DNA of 64,000 nucleotides from Dermatemys mawii (taxonomy: Eukaryota; Chordata; Testudines; Dermatemydidae), in NCBI GenBank assembly GCA_007922305.1, contig ML677366.1:17150338-17214337 (forward strand), in the 5' to 3' direction. Position numbers and translations under genes: made by a program. The notes below the pieces were generated by a model. The model was not told where the DNA came from. It saw nothing but the letters and a program-made list of their open reading frames with translations, and ran no database searches. This document shows, piece after piece, positions 61,473 through 64,000 of the stretch (its first letter is position 1; each line of letters opens with the position of its first letter).

Positions 61473-61627
61473 TTCCAGGTAGCTCACGTAAATGGGAGGA
61501 AGTTCAGTCTAAGGCCAGACACTTGCTGCTGAACACATTTGGAATGTATAAATGCTCTGTCCAGCTTCAGAGTTATAAGCACGAAGTAAACAAGACCTGT
61601 GCAAGTTGTCAGAGTTCCAGTGCCTAA
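61473..61627 (+). CDS. SLC30A4: SLC30A4 coding exon 7 and stop
   Basis: The exon encodes residues 382-432: [40 protein letters not shown] and [11 protein letters not shown], closely matching the human C-terminus, then TAA. The acceptor is TCATTTTCCAG, phase 1. The C-terminal domain of this family dimerises in the cytosol. Confidence 0.96.
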
Positions 61628-61687
61628 TTTCATATATTTTGGGAACTGCTGCCTTACTCTTTATCTTGTAGTCAAAGACTAAAGAGC

Positions 61688-61693
61688 AATAAA
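61688..61693 (+). terminator. SLC30A4: Proximal SLC30A4 polyadenylation signal AATAAA
   Basis: An AATAAA lies 61 bases past the stop codon. It would give a very short 3' UTR. Later AATAAA signals at 62411-62416 and 63350-63355 could serve longer transcripts. Confidence 0.4.
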
Positions 61694-63820
61694 TGCAAAA
61701 TTAAAATGATTGAATGGAATCCCTTATGTGTGGAGTTGTACCAGTATTTGATGCCAGAGGGAGAACTGGTACTGCAAAAAGTACAGGAGGTACCCTACAG
61801 AAAAATGTATTTGCTCTCTCTCACTCTGACCAATTTATTGTCCGTTTGATATGATTTTCAGACACAGATGTTTCCACAATATTGTTTACAGGTTGTGATA
61901 TGGCTCTGCAGATACCTCATCAATTACACTTCAATATTGTCCTTTGTCAGTCGTGTGCCACTAAATGTACCTGTGTTTCAAATGCAGCATAAAGAATTCA
62001 GTATTTGACTTAAAAACTTTTAAAAAGTTGATTATGTCAGGGGTCCATAACACTTAAAGATCCCTAAAGTGGTTATACAGTATTTTTGTAATACAGTTTT
62101 TAATATATTATCTTGGAAGATGGTGCATACAGTGCTAGCTAAACTATTTGATAAACGGTCTTCAGAAAATTGCCAAATATAGAATATACTGCACCCATAC
62201 CAGAAATTTCGATTTAATGCAGGCATTCAAAGGTCCAAATCAAGAGGTCCTTACCCAGGCAAAATTTTCATTGCCTAATTAGAGACTTCAGAACTGGACC
62301 CAAATGTTTTAAGTGATCAGTTATCTTTCATGTATTTTAGTATGGCATGTATACCTTAGAAGCACTTATTTATTTAACAAAGTTTTGACTCTTAAGATGA
62401 TTTTATTATTAATAAAATTGAATGTGTAAAACATTTTAACTTGATTCAAAGGCCAATTAATTAGCATTCATTCTAATTAGAATTAATTGCTGTAGGAAAC
62501 ATTTCTCATGATTATTTTTCATTGTGAAAAGAAAATTATAGAAACCATGTTAACTATGAAGATACTGTCAGATAATCAGACATGCAACACTCCTAGCTAT
62601 TCTAACAGGAAAGTAGAGAGGAGAGATTTCAAATATGTTCCCCAAACTTAGAATTTTAATAATCTGTTAATTTCATATTTGCATTTCCTTTAGAGAAATA
62701 CATTCTGTGCATGATATATAATGTCCACAATCCCATGGAACTAAGTCTCACCAGCTCTCTATAAATCTTCTGCACTTTGACTCTATAGGGGGCAAATTTA
62801 AACTCAGTGTCTCTGATCTGCCTGTGGTTACAGTCACCATGTAGCCTCCTCACTAATGGCCAGAAGAATATAAACTGCCAAAGCTGAAAAGAAAACCAGA
62901 CTTTGGCCTCAGATCTCTGTTGCACTTTGATCTCTATCCAGAACTTCCACTGACATCAATAATAGTTCTGTGCATGTATCAGAAAAGATAAATTTTTCCC
63001 TTCATTGACAGCTTTGCTGTTTAGCTGTAAATACCAAGGCAATCTATGGTTTTGAGACTTGCTACTGTTTCATATTTAATTTCATCAAACTGATATGTAG
63101 CTGCAATTAGGACTAAAATATGGCTTGTTTGCTTTCTCTTGAGGTAGGGAATCAGATGATAAAATTTCAGAGATACTAATTAACAGCACAGTATTAGTTT
63201 GGACAAAGTGCACATAACACTGGATTATGTTTGTATTTCTTCCAAAAAAGAGGGGGAATGCGACAATACAGTATGCCAGCACCTCAGCTCAGAGGTAGAG
63301 TACCAGTATCTTTGGGAAACTAATGCTTCAGTACATACAGTATATCAATAATAAAGCCATATCATAGTTTATGAAAAATTGTGTATCCTTTCCATATGAA
63401 CGTTCTGAAAACCAGATATTTTGCACATACTGGCTATTCAAGTAGGATTTTATGAAGTTGCGGTTTACAGTCAATGTAGTTAGAAGTTGGAGTATGATAA
63501 ACTTGTATTTGGAGTTTTTTATTGTAATGATATACTATACTTTTGTTTAATTGAAAGGCAAAAATATGTTGCTTTACTGTGGGATTTATTAAATCAGTTA
63601 TTAAATTACACATTGCTGTCTTATAAAATATTTATTCATACCGCTGGCTCTAGCCTATTTCTTTTGATTCCTGTTGCAGTTATGTTTTGTACTATTCTTT
63701 ACATGAAGTTGTGTACTCAGTTTTGTGGTACTATATTTAGACACTTATATAGTGTCATCCCCAGTCTTTTGTCTTCCACCATGTAGTGCTTATGCTTTTA
63801 AAAACACAAACATACATTAA
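61694..63820 (+). other. SLC30A4: SLC30A4 3' UTR or downstream sequence
   Basis: AT-rich, mostly unique-looking sequence with no recognised exon. Depending on the polyadenylation site used, part or all of it may be 3' UTR. AATAAA hexamers are at 62411 and 63350. Confidence 0.4.
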
Positions 63821-63844
63821 AGGTTGTTCTGTTAGCCACACTTT

Positions 63845-64000
63845 CTTTTAGGTACCTAGCAAGACCATTCTTGGAACACTGTGTTTAGTTCTGGGCCTCT
63901 CATTAGCAAAGAAATATAGAAAAAATGGAAGAAGTACAGAAAAGAGCAACAAAAGGCTAGAATGTTGATTCCATTGTGCCATCTGAGGGAAACTCTGAAA
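63845..64000 (+). mobile_element. CR1 LINE fragment running off the right edge
   Basis: The order cctagcaagaccattcttgg, aacactgtgtttagttctgg, gcctctcattagcaaagaaa and cagaaaagagcaacaaaagg follows the plus-strand CR1 3' coding/UTR region (the consensus there reads ttctgggctcc and agggcaac). It is diverged and continues past the window. Confidence 0.7.

Larger units (their letters stand above)
37247..61627 (+). other. SLC30A4: SLC30A4 (ZnT4) gene, whole coding span
   Basis: ZnT4 is a cation-diffusion-facilitator zinc/proton exchanger that moves zinc from cytosol into endosomes, lysosomes and secretory vesicles. Seven exons (37247-37646, 45131-45277, 54021-54174, 54454-54655, 54957-55062, 59650-59784, 61473-61627) join in frame to 432 residues; the human protein has 429. 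A cytosolic N-terminus carries an acidic dileucine motif of the DxxxLL type (residues 74-79). Six membrane segments follow, with transport-site pairs H149/D153 in TM2 and H280/D284 in TM5. A His-rich loop between TM4 and TM5 (about 244-269) holds seven His. The cytosolic C-terminal domain runs from about 337 and ends CQSSSA. All catalytic residues are intact, so the gene looks functional. Introns 1, 2 and 5 are large and repeat-filled. Confidence 0.95.

Overview
This is a window of vertebrate nuclear DNA, most likely from a reptile and probably a turtle. The genes have introns with GT/AG junctions and CpG-island promoters. The proteins are close to amniote orthologues. Much of the remaining sequence is CR1 LINE fragments, ancient MIR SINEs and many short inverted-repeat DNA transposons of types I associate with turtle genomes. 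The species call is inference from remembered repeat families; no search was possible.

Three genes are supported. (1) The 5' part of SQOR (mitochondrial sulfide:quinone oxidoreductase) lies on the minus strand. Its first coding exon is at 1062-1295, and a CpG island at about 5.1-6.0 kb probably holds its promoter and a non-coding first exon. All other SQOR coding exons lie beyond the left edge. (2) BLOC1S6 (pallidin) is complete on the minus strand. Five coding exons between 23447 and 19149 give a 170-residue protein, with a CpG-island promoter at about 23.4-23.9 kb and an AT-rich 3' region down to perhaps 16-17 kb. (3) SLC30A4 (zinc transporter ZnT4) is complete on the plus strand. Seven coding exons between 37247 and 61627 give a 432-residue protein, with a CpG island at about 36.1-37.5 kb. 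Every exon junction I placed keeps the reading frame.

The order SQOR-BLOC1S6-SLC30A4, with the first two transcribed away from the third, matches the mammalian arrangement on human chromosome 15. BLOC1S6 and SLC30A4 are head to head, separated by about 13 kb. Their products both act in the endosome/lysosome system: BLOC1S6 in lysosome-related organelle biogenesis, ZnT4 in loading zinc into vesicles. SQOR works in mitochondrial sulfide oxidation and looks like a simple neighbour.

The rest is intron and intergenic sequence. About twenty-five repeat copies could be delimited, several with readable target-site duplications and some nested inside older elements, which gives a relative age order. 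I found no undescribed gene system. The items most worth checking are a weak SLC30A4 exon 6 donor followed at once by an in-frame stop, competing acceptors at BLOC1S6 exon 4, upstream ORFs before SLC30A4, and the nested transposon insertions.
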